64,000 nt of DNA, taken from contig CM046864.1 in the NCBI GenBank assembly GCA_025617745.1, positions 24,283,152 through 24,347,151 of the forward strand, given 5' to 3'. Every line of letters starts with the position of its first letter. Position 1 is the stretch's first letter. A program made the translations under genes and the position numbers. Origin of the DNA: Heliocidaris erythrogramma. Taxonomy: Eukaryota > Echinodermata > Echinoidea > Camarodonta > Echinometridae. The notes beneath the pieces were generated by a model. The model ran no database searches and was not told where the DNA came from. It saw nothing but the letters and a program-made list of their open reading frames with translations. Shown in pieces: positions 1 to 11,888 of this stretch.

Positions 1-199
1 TCACAGCTGTTGGTATGAACAACACACTCGTTGATATCTATAATAAATATATGGAGAAATAAATCATATATATATTTTTTTATCATTTTTTTTTTCATCG
101 ATGATTCAATTGTATACTGTTTTCTGCCTGCGATTAAGCCATTTACAATAAGTCTCATTATCTTTGAAAAAATATTCTGTTATAATCGGGGATATTCGT

Positions 200-460
200 T
201 TTCGCGAAAGTTTGTTTATCCGAAGGTGCATAATTCAGAAAATGAAATAGGGTTAGTAGTTCCGAAAATGAAAAAGAGTTCGTATTTCCGAAAGTAAAAG
301 GAGCATTAATGATAATAACATGAATATTAATAATGGTAATAATGATAATGATACAAATAATGATTATAATAATAATAATGATGGTAATAATAATAATAAT
401 AATAATGATAATAATAATATGAATAACAATACTACTAATAATATTGATAATGTCACTCAA
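200..460. repeat. TTCCGAA-type segment and AT-rich trinucleotide microsatellite
   Basis: Positions 200-297 hold spaced copies of a motif like TTCCGAA/GTTCATAATTCCGAA, also seen at 5840-5970 and 48120-48260 inside foldback elements. Positions 305-455 are a run of AAT/GAT-type trinucleotides. The ORFs crossing this stretch are Asn-rich or Ile-rich by composition only. No gene is visible in 1-670. Confidence 0.6.
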
Positions 461-670
461 GGCGTTACAATATTATTTTTTAAGGAGATAGAACTTAGCA
501 TAAATATGCAACATGTACATTCAAAGATTAAATTAAATTACAAGCAAGTACAAAAAGAACAATCGATGACTCTATGTAAACAGAAACTGTGTTAGTTTGA
601 TTTGAGAAGCGTAACCGTTATAATCTTGCTATCATAATATCCACAAATAATTTAAATATGAAAATATTAC

Positions 671-3267
671 CATTACAAGTGCTTCGGTCCAGGTCTAACT
701 CATATCCGGTATTACAAGAACAACTGAATGTACCAGGCATGTTAGTACAAACTCCATTCGTTGTATCGCATAGGCTTGGCTTTACTGAGCACTCGTCTAT
801 ATCTGCAATGCAAACAAATTAAGAATCGAAGTTGAAATAAAGAAATCAATATCCATGAAATCTAAAGGAATAACACAATAAAAAACATTATGAATTGTTT
901 ACAAATAACCAATCAGAAATGGGTAATAAAATTCTGCATACTCTGATTTTTGGCTAGAAAAATCTTATTACATATTTATCGAGTTGCATTACTGGTCAGG
1001 GGAACTTACTCTTTTGGTTGAGTAGGCCTATACTACACTTGAATTACATAATGAGTTGTGGTCGTGCGATTAAATTGTGAAAGAAATTGTCTCAAAACAA
1101 TTGGGAAAGGTTGATAATTTCTACAGAAGAATTGCTGTGTACTTTGAGGTTTTGGAATCATCAGAATGATAAGAAATTGACCCAATCAGACTAAAAAAAA
1201 CCACAAGCACTGCACTCAGAATGGGTATATGTGACTGCACACACATGTGGCATGAATTTTCGGCCCGAACACTCCAGCTATTTTTCGTCACATATCGAAT
1301 ATATATAAGGGCATTTGAAGAGCAATCCTTTCCAGGGGACATTTCTATGATGTCCTTCCAGCTGACATAAAGGAAACTCAAAAACTATTTTCACCTTTCC
1401 CAGAACTCAACCTTCTCTTTAAAGAAGGACACTGAGGGTAATTATTACTTTGTCTGTTAAAGACCCTCAAAGTTCTCTAGTTCGTTATTGTGCTACATTT
1501 TCTGTCTTTTTTCGTTGTAGAATCCACGATTCCAAGAGGGTAGCGCTATTTTACGCCGAAGGCTTGGCACACATAAAATCATTAGTGGAAAGCGCCTAGG
1601 TCCTAGGTCTTGGACTCTTCCATTCATATTACGCAAGACGGAATACACAAGACTAATCATAACTTTCGTACCTACCAAATTCACATGCTGGACCGTAAAA
1701 CCCAGTAATACAAGTGCAATTAAAGCCATCGAACGTCTCTGTGCATGTTCCTCCATTTCGGCAGGGAGTAGAAAGACAATCTGCATATAAGGGCAACCAT
1801 GAGATTATTGAGAGAAAGAAAGAAGGGGGGGGGGGGCAGACAAACATAGGACGGGAGAGATATTGAAGAAAGAGAGAAGGTAAGATAAAGCGAGAGAGAT
1901 ACAGAAAGAGAGAGAGAGGAGTAAGCAAGATAGACAGAAAGAAAACCAAATATATGAAAGAAAAGTATAGAAAGAGAGAAAGGGGGAAAGAAAGAAGGAG
2001 AGAGAGAGGAGATATAAAAAAGGGGCAGAAAATGAAACGAAATCAAACATTGTCATGAATATCGTTTGCACAGTTAATGGAAGCTATGCTCAGAAAGTAA
2101 GATATGTTATGAAACTCACAGAAGCTATGTAAATTAATTGTTGATCCGCATTTTTATTTCTTTTCTTCACTCATGACACGTTGGTACAAATTAAATTTCT
2201 TCATTTTATTATATTCCTTTGTCCTCTATTCAAGTCTGCTTATGATTGGGTATTAGGTTAGGTTGAGGCTTGTGGTTAGGGACAGGTATAGCGAAGGGTC
2301 CACGGTTTAAGTTAGGAATTCGAGTAGAGAGTATGAAATTGACAGAGGAGTATACTTGTCGAAGGAGCACCTGCCGTACAGCTTACATGGAAGTCTAGAA
2401 TATAACCGATATAGTGTACCTGGGAGTTTACAGATGAGTCTATATGTAGCAATGTTATCCATCCCTGGCCACCAGACATCCTGACTGGTAAATGATTTGG
2501 GCTCCAAGGCAACAATGTCTCCGTTTGGAAGGGCGATGGTGCCGCATGACGGAGGAGGACATCCCTTAGTCAGCCTTCCGTGAATGCCCACTTGTAGAAC
2601 TGGAAAACGATGTAAAAGATATTTGGGTAAATGCTATAAGACAGAATGGAATATTCATTTGAAAGGACATAAATAAAAAATAAAGGGCCTAAACTGACCC
2701 TTCAGGTACACCACCGTGAACGAAATCACCATTGAAGGGATCTGATGAGGCTCCCTGCTCCCTCATGGATTCCATCCCACGGCTCAGGTAAAGTTAATCT
2801 TCAGTTCTTAATTACCATTTGTATCTGTTCAACCAGAATTGAGAGGTTTTCTTGTCGCTTACATCTTTCTGAGTGCAAACACCTTCATGTATTATCTTGT
2901 AGTCTGGAACTTATAATATTGCGTGTTTAGTTTAATGCCATGCTAATCAATTTACGGTCAAAACGAACACTTATAACACGATCACAATGACTTTCAAGAA
3001 ATCATTTCACATATCTCAAAGGCAATTTCAATACCCTATCGCATAGAAATCCTGTTCGCATTACGTAATACATTAGGAAAGCTTAACCAAGGAACAGTTT
3101 TGCAAAGACTATATTTTTTTTAAGTAAAGGGAACAAATAGATAAAGCCATTACATTGCATAAATGGGTTATCTATGATATAAAAAAGGAAACAGTACATG
3201 AAAAAAACTTACTTGTATGCACGAAGCTGATTATAATAAGATGCCTCCCAACAAATGTACTGTCCAT
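671..3267 (-). CDS. EGF-domain secreted or membrane protein, 5' part (four exons, continues past the left edge)
   Basis: Exons on the minus strand are 3267-3213, 2599-2420, 1780-1676 and 802-671. All are bounded by AG/GT signals and all junctions are phase 1, as is usual for EGF-domain genes. Exon 1 starts with ATG at 3267 and gives 18 residues with a hydrophobic stretch (HLIIISFVH), a probable signal peptide. Exon 2 gives about 60 residues with three cysteines (GCPPPSCG ... ICKLPG) and no family I recognise. Exon 3 is a six-cysteine EGF domain (DCLSTPC, GGTC, FNCTC, GPACE). Exon 4 is a calcium-binding EGF domain (DIDEC start, NMPGTFSCSC, TC end). About 157 residues are visible and the rest lies outside the window. 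EGF modules mediate extracellular binding; the ligand and product name cannot be told. Exon 1 is the least certain because it was found only by ATG, hydrophobicity and matching phase. Confidence 0.72.
810..1670. other. Intron of the EGF gene, no other feature seen
   Basis: This is the intron between the two EGF exons. It contains short ORFs without coding character and no recognisable repeat. Confidence 0.5.
1825..2035. repeat. GAGA/GAAA-rich low-complexity tract with a G run
   Basis: Purine-rich simple sequence (GAGAGA, GAAAGA) begins with a G run near 1827-1837. It lies in an intron of the EGF gene. The overlapping Ser/Leu/Phe-rich minus-strand ORFs are products of composition. Confidence 0.7.
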
Positions 3268-4239
3268 CTTCGATACCCAACAGGTTTACTATCCCTTACA
3301 CGGTAGATTCAGATAATGAGCTATGCTCTGCTTTATCCCAGAATTTAATTAGACTGATCACATTTGCCCTTCAAGTTCTACCAAGCGAATAATGTGGAGA
3401 AATGAATATAATTATGAGCAGAGAAAGAGGGGTTGAAGTTATCGTGTTGTTTGTGAGCATGTTAAAAAAGCAACATCGATTGCAAAATTAATGACATTAA
3501 TTTTGTGAAAACGTATTTGGGATAATTAATCAAGAGATCATTAGGCTAGGAGAAACATTGTCTAATAAACTTACGATAAATTAATGATGGAAAAACGGGG
3601 CAGTGGGTCTGATACCCCCTCCCCCCTGTAGAGCCCACAAATGTAAAAAATCAACCACAAATGTAAAGACATTGCAAACGCAAATGTCAAAATAACCACA
3701 AATGTCATTACATTTCAACCACAAGTGTAAAAATAACAAAAAATGTAATAAAAATCCCCCACAAATGTAAAAATGTCCATTTTTACAACAAATGTCATAA
3801 CACGTCAACAGCAAATGTAAAAACTCATTGCTTGCATAATGCACCCATGAGATCTCGTTTGTGCGAGTGTATGCGTGTTTGTGAGGTTTTCCTGACCATT
3901 AAAATCCCAAAAATATTGAAGTACCCTTTACCACAAGTGCCAAACATGTCAACCGCCAATGTAAAAATTTATCAAACTAGTGGTTTACTAGTGGTTTCCC
4001 TTTTTATGATCGTTTTACAGAGACGGGGGTCGAGGAGCTGATCATAAACTTCAATGGCAAGAAAAATTCACATAATCCATCGATCTCTACATAGAAAAGC
4101 AATTAATGCGATTCTAGTGAGGACAATTAATGTTGTATCCCCCCGAAAAGAAGCCAGTCCATATGATTATTATTAACAGAATCAGACATCTAGAGCGAAC
4201 TCTAAAATATTGCTTTAAAAATACAATTTATTGCCCCCT
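2893..4239. repeat. Tandem unit 1 of a triplicated ~1.35-kb segment
   Basis: The sequence from about 2893 recurs with small differences from about 4243, and in part from 6442. The unit holds the EGF gene's exon 1 region (left), an array of CACAAATGTAAA-like words at about 3630-3830, and a right part ending with AGAGCGAACTCTAAAATATTG near 4192-4212. Unit 1 carries the intact exon 1. Confidence 0.75.
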
Positions 4240-5588
4240 ATTATCTTGTAGTTTGGAACTTATAATATTGCATGTTTAGTTTAATGCCATGCTAATCAAT
4301 TTACGGTCAAAACGAACACGTATAACACAATCACAAGGACTTTCAAGAAATCATTTCACATATCTCAAAGGCAATTTCAATACCCTACCCCATAAAAATC
4401 CTGTTCGCATTACGTAATACATTCGAGTTTACAGCACATTAGAATAGCTTAACCGAGGAACAGTTTTGCAAAGACTATAGATTTTTTCAAGTAAAGGGAA
4501 CAAAAAGATAAACCCATTATATTGCATGAGATGGTTATATATTATATAAAAAAGGAAGAGAAACGTACATGAAATAAACTTATTCGTATGCACAAAGCTG
4601 ATTATAATACGATGCCTCCCAACAAAATTAATGTACTGTTCATGTTCGATACCGCACAGGTTTACTATCCATTACACGGTGGATACAGATAATGAGCTAT
4701 GCTCTGCTTTGTCCCAGAATTTAATTAGACATTTGCGCTTCAAGTTCCACCAAGCGAATACAGTGGAGAAATGAATATGATTATGAGCAGACTGAGAAAT
4801 GAAGTTGTCGTGTTGTTTGAAAGCATGTTAAAAAAAGCAATATCGGTTGCAAAATTAATGACATTAATTTGGTGAAAACATATTTGGGATAATTAATCAA
4901 GAGATCAATAGGCTAGGAGAAACATTATCAACTTTTATAATGATAATAAACCTACAATAAATTAATTAATGATGGCAAAACAGGACAGTGGGTCTGACAA
5001 CCCCCCCCCCCCCCCCTGCAGAGCCCACAAAAGTAAAAAATCAAACACAAATGTCAAAATAACCACAAATGTAAAGACATTGCACACGCAAATGTCAAAA
5101 TAACCACAAATGTCATTACATGTCATCCACAAGTGTAAAAAATAACCACAAATGTAAAAATTTCCATTTTTACTACAAATGTCATAACACGTCGACCGCA
5201 AATGTAAAAGCTCATTGCTTGCATGATGCATCCATGTAATATAAGTTATTATGATGAACTGTATGTGTTTGTGCGTGTGTATGCGTGTTTGTGAGGTTTT
5301 CCTGACCATTAAAATCCCCAAAATATTGAAATACCCTTTACCACAAGTGCCAAAACATGTCAACCGCCAATGTAAAAAAATATCAAACTAGTGGTTTCCC
5401 TTTTTATGATCGGTTTACAGACACGGGGGTCGAGGAGCTGATTATCAACTTCAATGGTAAGAAAAATTCACATAATCCATCGATCTCTACATAGAAAAGC
5501 AATTAATACGATTCTAGTGTGGACAATTAATGTCGTATCCCCCGAAATAAGCCAGTCCATATCATTATTATTAACAGAATCAGACATC
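4240..5588. repeat. Tandem unit 2 of the triplicated segment
   Basis: This is a second copy of the 2893-4239 unit: left part 4243-4960, CACAAATGTAAA array about 5020-5210, right part 5225-5588. It is broken at about 5588 by foldback-type sequence, so the expected end (AGAGCGAACTC) is missing here. Confidence 0.72.
4570..4655 (-). pseudogene. Decayed copy of EGF-gene exon 1
   Basis: This stretch is homologous to exon 1 at 3213-3267. The splice donor base has changed (ACTTAC to ACTTAT on the + strand, so GT becomes AT), and extra bases are present just inside the start, which shift the reading frame. It is therefore unlikely to act as an alternative first exon. Confidence 0.6.
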
Positions 5589-6441
5589 TGAAATATAAAG
5601 AAGGTAAAGAAGCAGCCCTGACACCTGCTTGTATTTTACTTTTTAGACTATTTGGTTTGACCGCGTTTTTCTTGTTGGACTCTGGACTCCAGATCGTATA
5701 GACCCGTTTTTTTTTAATCGACGTACGATTTCCTTATCCCGAATGGACTTTGGAACGAGAAGGAAGTCTGCAACTGAATTTTAGGTTTAGAGAAGGGAAA
5801 GGAGGTATGCAAAAATGACATCACCCTAATGTGGGACAGTCCTTTTGTGGGTAAATATGAACCTTTTCGAAATTATGAACGAACGTTTGGAACGAACCTT
5901 CGGAATAATGCAACAAATGTTCGGAATTTTGAACCCCCAGGCATGGGAAATTAGTGTTTCGGAAATACGTACTAGCATTTTTTACCTCGGGCATTTTTAC
6001 CTCGGGCATTTTTACCTCAGGCATTTTTTTACATCTGGCATTTTTTCCTCTGGCATTTTTACCTCTGGCATTTTTCTTCTGGCATTTTTTCCTCTGGCAT
6101 TTTTCCTCTGGCATTTTTACCTCTGGCATTTTTACCTCTGACATTTTTACCTCTGGCATTTTTACCACTGGCATTTTTACCTCTGGCATTTTTACCACTG
6201 GCATTTTTACCTCTGGCATTTTTACCTCTGGCAATTTTTCCTCTGGCATTTTCACCTCTGGCATTTTTACCTCTGGCATTTTTACCACTGGCATTTTTAC
6301 CACAGGCATTTTTATCTCTGGCATTTTTACCACTGGCAATTTTACCTCTGGCATTTTTTCCTCTTGCATTTTCTCCTCTGGCATTTTCACCTCTGGCATT
6401 TTTTCCTTTGGCATTTTTACCTCTGGTATTTTTACCTCTGG
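5589..6441. mobile_element. Truncated foldback-type element with 15-bp tandem repeats
   Basis: Positions 5610-5980 match, in reverse complement, the inner part of the foldback element at 48120-48500. Positions 5985-6440 are about 30 tandem copies of a 15-bp unit (TACCTCTGGCATTTT, with CCACTGG, TTCCTCT and similar variants). The same array occurs at both ends of 46875-48840. Here only one array is present, so this is an incomplete relative, inserted between units 2 and 3 of the triplicated segment. The long MPEVK-repeat ORF on the minus strand is a translation of the 15-bp array. Confidence 0.7.
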
Positions 6442-6817
6442 GGTGAAGTTGTCGTGTTGTTTGAGAGCATGTTTAAAAAAAGCAATATCGGTTGCAAAAT
6501 TAATGACATTAATTTTGTGAAAACGTATTTGGATAATTAGGAGAAACATTATCAACTTTTATAATGATAATAAACCTACAATAAATTAATGATGGCAAAA
6601 CAGGACAGTGGGTCTGACCGCCCCCCCCCCTCCTCTGTTAGGCCCACAAATGTCCCACAAATCAACCACAAATGTCAAAATAACCACAAATGTAAAGACA
6701 TTGCAGCAGCAAATTAATCAAGAGATCAATAGGCCAGGAGAAACATTATCAACTTTTATATTGATAATAAACCTACAACAAATTAATGTTGGCAAAACAG
6801 CAGTTGGTCTGACCGAC

Positions 6818-6852
<35 letters not shown>

Positions 6853-7440
6853 TAGAGCCCACAAATGTAAAAAAAAAACACAAATGTAAAAAATAACCAC
6901 AAATGTAAAGACATTGCACCCGCAAATGTCATTACATGTCAGCCACAAGTGTAAAAATAACCACAAATGTAATAAAAATCGTTCATTTTTAACACAAATG
7001 CCATAACACGTCGACCGCAATGTAAAAAGGCATTGCTTGCTTAATGCACCCATGTAAGATAAGTTATTATGAGATCTATGTGTTTGTGCGCGTGTATGCG
7101 TGTTTGTGAGGTTTTCCTGACCATTAAAATCCCCAAAATATTGAAATACCCATTACCACAAGTGCCAATACATGTCAAACGCCAATGTAAAAAATTATTA
7201 AACTAGTGGTTTCCTTTTTTATAATCGGTTTACAGAGACGGGGTCGAAGAGCTGATCATGAACTTCAATGGCAAGAAAAAAAAATCCACCGATTTCTACA
7301 TAGAAAAGCAATTAATACGATTCTAGTGAGGGCAATTAATGTTTTATCCCCCGAAAGTAGCCAGTACATATCATTATTTTTAACAGAATCAGACATCTAG
7401 AGCGAACTCTAAAATATTGTAAAAATACAATTTATTGCCC
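6442..7440. repeat. Tandem unit 3 (partial) of the triplicated segment
   Basis: It starts with the GAAGTTGTCGTGTTGTTTGA word that lies inside units 1 and 2 (3434, 4802). It continues through an interrupted CACAAATGTAAA array (6650-7030, with a C run at about 6820-6850) and the right part 7060-7440, ending with AGAGCGAACTCTAAAATATTG. Confidence 0.65.
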
Positions 7441-7724
7441 GCTATTTAAAACGCAAAATCGCATTGGCTTTCGAAACCGGGCAATAAACAATTTATCTGC
7501 CCGCAAATTGTTGGCTTGTCAAAGCCGGGCAATAAAATGTAAAAATTGCAATTTGGATAATAAATAATACTTTTTTTAAATTCACGCGTTCTTTAATGAT
7601 GAAATATCTAACGCTTGAGCAATGACTGAAACCTGCATGTTAACGTTTTAATCTATAATACAAAATTAGAGGGCCTACACTGCACGGCGCACGCTGCATG
7701 TTGTTTTGATTAAAAATAAAGGGC

Positions 7725-7910
7725 TTATTGGCACTTGGTCTACAGCCAGTTGGTCTAACATCATTCGGTCTAATATCAGTTGGACTAATAACCAACTGAT
7801 GTAATCATCATTTCGTCCAATTACCATTTGGTCTAATTGTCATTTGGCCTAATTACCATTTGGTCTATATTATTCGTCTAATAAGCCATTTGGCCTATTT
7901 GGCAAGTTTG
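7725..7910. repeat. Degenerate TTGGTCTAATN array
   Basis: Loose repeats of words such as ATTTGGTCTAATTACC and ATTTGGCCTAATTACC occur with a spacing of about 17-20 bp. The reverse-complement version (TTAGACCAAATGG) forms a 1-kb array at 13960-14950. Confidence 0.65.
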
Positions 7911-8059
7911 GAAGCGGGCCGGTGGGGGGGGGGGGGGGTGATGGGGTTGGAGCCCCTTCACTTTTTGAGTAGACACGTTTCATATAATTTTCTTTCATGA
8001 TTATGCAAGATATATATATTTTTAGAAGAGATCATACATTGTAATAAAGTTTGGCCGCT

Positions 8060-9336
8060 CGCTTTGCTCGCTCGCAAAATTGCAAAATGTAGTTGGTACC
8101 GGGGGAAGAGGCGTCAGTACCCACTTCCAAAAAACGTTTCATTCCCCTGCATTGTGGTGAATGTAGTTATAATGAAGATAATAATGATTATGTTTTGGAA
8201 GTTAACTGCCGCCAGGCAAATGAGAGGGGTGGAGGATTTGGAGCATACATTCATAAAGAAGTACCTTTTGAGAAACTTGTTTATAATATTGTTCATGCTG
8301 AAAGACTTTGGTTGCGAGTATGTAAGAATTCTGTATATAAAATTGTGATAGGTATAATATATAGGAAACCAAATACTGACCTAGCCAATTTCAAAACAGC
8401 TTACTGTCCGCTTTAGAAAACTTGAGTCTTGGAAGATCAAAAATAGTGTTAATAGGTGATTTTAATATAGATTTATCACAAGAAGATAATCCTAGGATAA
8501 ATGATTTTGTTATTACAATAGAATGCACCGGATTGAAACAGATTATTTCATCACCAACCAGGGTTACTAATTCTACTTCAACTCTAATAGATCATATTTA
8601 TACTAATGTTAATTATTGCTTGATTCATTCTGGCGTTGTTGAGACAGATGTTTCAGATCATTTTCCAATATTTGTAATTTTCCAATGTCCAAAAAAATCC
8701 AAACAAAACTTTTGAGAAGAAATATATTCGATCGTACATAACTTATGATATTCGTTTATTCCATGGAGATTTTATGAAACGTGATTGGTCTCGAATGTAT
8801 AGCTATAGAAACACTAATGTAGCATATAAGTTCTTTTATGATATGTTTATGCAAGTGTGTGATAAACATGCACCTAATGTACAAAGCAAGGTTTCAAGGA
8901 AAAAAGATGGATTTCAGCAGCCATTGCTAAATCTATTAGGAAGAAGCATGCCCTGTATAAAGAAATATAAGAGATCTAATTTTAATGAAGAGCATGGTGC
9001 TGTATATAAACGATATAGAAACATGTTAGTAACAATAATAAAAAAATGCAAAGCGAATATACTATTCCAACTCATTTAATGATAATAGTAAAAACATGAA
9101 AAAAAACATGGGATATTATTAAAGAGTTAATTAGTGGCAAAGAGCAGGGCAAAAATACAGACATTAAACAGTTAGTAATTCCTCTAGAGGCAACATATAA
9201 AGTTGTGTCTTCTGAAAAAGACATAGCTGAGGAACTTAATAATTATTTTGTTACAATTGGGTCAAGATTAGTAGAGCAGATGCCAAAAAAAGAAAACTGT
9301 TTTAAAAAGTATTTAGGAAAAAGACAAGACAAGTCA
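8060..9336 (+). mobile_element. LINE fragment, copy 1 (endonuclease region; tandemly duplicated)
   Basis: Reading frames at 8093-8416 and 8422-8715 give parts of an APE-type endonuclease of a non-LTR retrotransposon (VLIGDFNIDLSQ, then LIDHIYTN, then VSDHFPIF). They are separated by a one-base frameshift near 8400. The fragment continues to 9336, where the sequence jumps back to the TTGGTCTA flank, repeating what stands at about 7840. It is a dead, 5'-incomplete LINE of CR1/L2-like type; the clade is a guess. Stops and the frameshift rule out an active protein. Confidence 0.75.
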
Positions 9337-11647
9337 TTTGGCCTAATTACCATTTGGTCTATATTATTCGTCTAATAAGCCATTTGGCCTATTTGGCAAG
9401 TTTGGAAGCGGGCCGGTGGGGGGGGGGGGGGTGATGGGGTTGGAGCCCCTTCACTTTTTGAGTAGACACGTTTCATATAATTTTCTTTAATGATTATGCA
9501 AGATATATATATTTTTAGAAGAGATCACATTTTAAAGATAACATTTTAAAGATAATACATTGTAATAAAGTTTGGCCGCTCGCTTTGCTCGCTCGCAAAA
9601 TTGCAAAATGTAGTTGGTACCGGGGGAAGAGGCGTCAGTACCCACTTCCAAGAAACGTTTCATTCCCCTGCATTGTGGTGAATGTAGTTATAATGAAGAT
9701 AATAATGATTATGTTTTGGAAGTTAACTGCCGCCAGGCAAATGAGAGGGGTGGAGGAGTTGGAGCATACATTCATAAAGAAGTACCTTTTGAGAAACTTG
9801 TTTATAATATTGTTCATGCTGAAAGTCTTTGGTTGCGAGTATGTAAGAATTCTGTATATAAAATTGTGATAGGTATAATATATAGGAAACCAAATACTGA
9901 CCTAGCCAATTTCAAAACAGCTTACTGTCCGCTTTAGAAAACTTGAGTCTTGGAAGATCAAAAATAGTGTTAATAGGTGATTTTAATATAGATTTATCAC
10001 AAGAAGATAATCCTAGGATAAATGATTTTGTCAATACAATAGAATGCACCGGATTGAAACAGATTATTTCATCACCAACCAGGGTTACTAATTCTACTTC
10101 AACTCTAATAGATCATATTTATACTAATGTTAATTATTGCTTGATTCATTCTGGCGTTGTTGAGACAGATGTTTCAGATCATTTTCCAATATTTGTAATT
10201 TTCCAATGTCCAAAAGATTCAAACAAAACTTTTGAGAAGAAATATATTCGATTGTACAGAACTTATGATATTCGTTCATTCCATGGAGATTTAATGAAAC
10301 GTGATTGGTCTCGAATGTATAGCTATAGAAACACTAATGTAGCATATAAGTTCTTTTATGATATGTTTATGCAAGTGTGTGATAAACATGCACCTAATGT
10401 ACAAAGCAAGGTTTCAAGGAAAAAAGATGGATTTCAGCAGCCATTGCTAAATCTATTAGGAAGAAGCATGCCCTGCCCTGTATAAAGAAATATAAGAGAT
10501 CTCATTTTAATGAAGAGCATGGTGCTGTATATAAACGATATAGAAACATGTTAGTAACAATAATAAAAAAATGCAAAGCGAATATACTATTGTAACTCAT
10601 TTAATGATAATAGTAAAAACATGAAAAAAAACATGGGATATTATTAAACAGTTAATTAGTGGCAAAGAGCAGGGCAAAAATACAGACATTAAACAGTTAG
10701 TAATTCCTCTAGAGGCAACATATAAAGTTGTGTCTTCTGAAAAAGACATAGCTGAGGAACTTAATAATTATTTTGTTACAATTGGGTCAAGATTAGTAGA
10801 GCAGATGCCAAAAAAAGAAAACTGTTTTAAAAAGTATTTAGGAAAAAGACAAGACAAGTCTTTATTTTGGAAGCCCATTACACAAAAAGAAATCTTTGAT
10901 AATTTTGGGGCTTTGGATATTAATGAATCCCATGGGTATGACACTTTACCAGCAAGACTAATTAAGGATGCAGCACCTCTAATTGTTGCACCATTGACCT
11001 ATATATTTAATTTATCGTTGGAAACAGGGGAATTCCCAGACTCGTTGAAAAGAGTTACCCCAATTTATAAAAAAAAATTCAATTTCGAATGTTTGCAGAT
11101 GATACAAATATGTTTCATACATTTGATAGAGGACAACGAGAAATAGACATGAGTGAGATAAATGATAAATTGATGGAAGTACAGCAATGGTGTATAGTTA
11201 ATTAACAATAAACTTGAATAAAACAAATTATATGTTCCTTAAAGGGCAAAGGCAAACTATTACCATAAGGGGTACCTTAAAACTTTCTGAAATAGAAATA
11301 GAAAGAGTTGCTATAGCATCCTTTATTGGAATTCTCATTGATGAAATTTTGATGTGGAAAACCCAAATTCAAAATATTAATAACCCTGATAGCAGAAAGT
11401 GTTAAAAATGACGTGATATTTACGTCGCGGTTTTCGTCTTTCTTACGTCCTGTAATTACGTCAATAAGACGACAACTTGCACCAACGCAAGACGTCAAGA
11501 GGACGTCTTATTTTGACGTCATCTCTACGTCTTGTACACTGTAAAAACTAAAGTGCTACTTTTAGGGGCATGTATAGTGACTGCACCTGAAATGCTGTTT
11601 ATAGCACTTGTAGTGTGCTAATTTACAAGCAAAAAAAAAAGGTGTGA

Positions 11648-11725
11648 CCGTGGCGAGCCTCGAACCAGGTTCCGCTGATTGAGAGGCGCTGACGTTACCG
11701 ATGGACTAACGAATGCTTCTTGCAA
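11648..11725 (-). repeat. tRNA-like (SINE-type) segment
   Basis: On the minus strand, a box A-like TAGTCCATCGGTAACG is followed by a box B-like GGTTCGAGGCT at tRNA spacing. Stems are imperfect, so this is a tRNA-derived repeat rather than a working tRNA. A partner in the opposite orientation lies at 11820-11888. Confidence 0.45.
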
Positions 11726-11819
11726 TCCAGTTTAGTCATGGGAGTCAAGTAGATAACATGAACTATGTGGTGTCGTAAATTCACTATGTAACAATATGAT
11801 CTGCTCTAAATCGTACAAT

Positions 11820-11888
11820 GTGAGTTAGTCTAGCGGTAATGCCAGCAATTCTCGATCAGCGGACCCTGGTTCGAAGCTCGCCTAAATC
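11820..11888 (+). repeat. tRNA-like (SINE-type) segment, inverted partner
   Basis: A box A-like TAGTCTAGCGGTAATGCC and a box B-like GGTTCGAAGCT are followed by a T run at about 11890-11897 that could end pol III transcription. It is similar to the minus-strand segment at 11648-11725. Confidence 0.45.

Noticed and set aside
320..595. Asn-rich ORF and its Ile-rich shadow
   Set aside because: Translation of an AAT/GAT microsatellite, with no motif after the repeat.
5985..6440. Possible CRISPR-like array
   Set aside because: The units are contiguous with no unique spacers and the DNA is clearly eukaryotic.
5821..6555. 244-aa minus-strand ORF with [10 protein letters not shown] repeats, like an elastic PEVK protein
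   Set aside because: The repeat unit is exactly 15 bp, so every frame stays open; the same array occurs as inverted arms of a foldback element elsewhere. It is a by-product of the tandem repeat.
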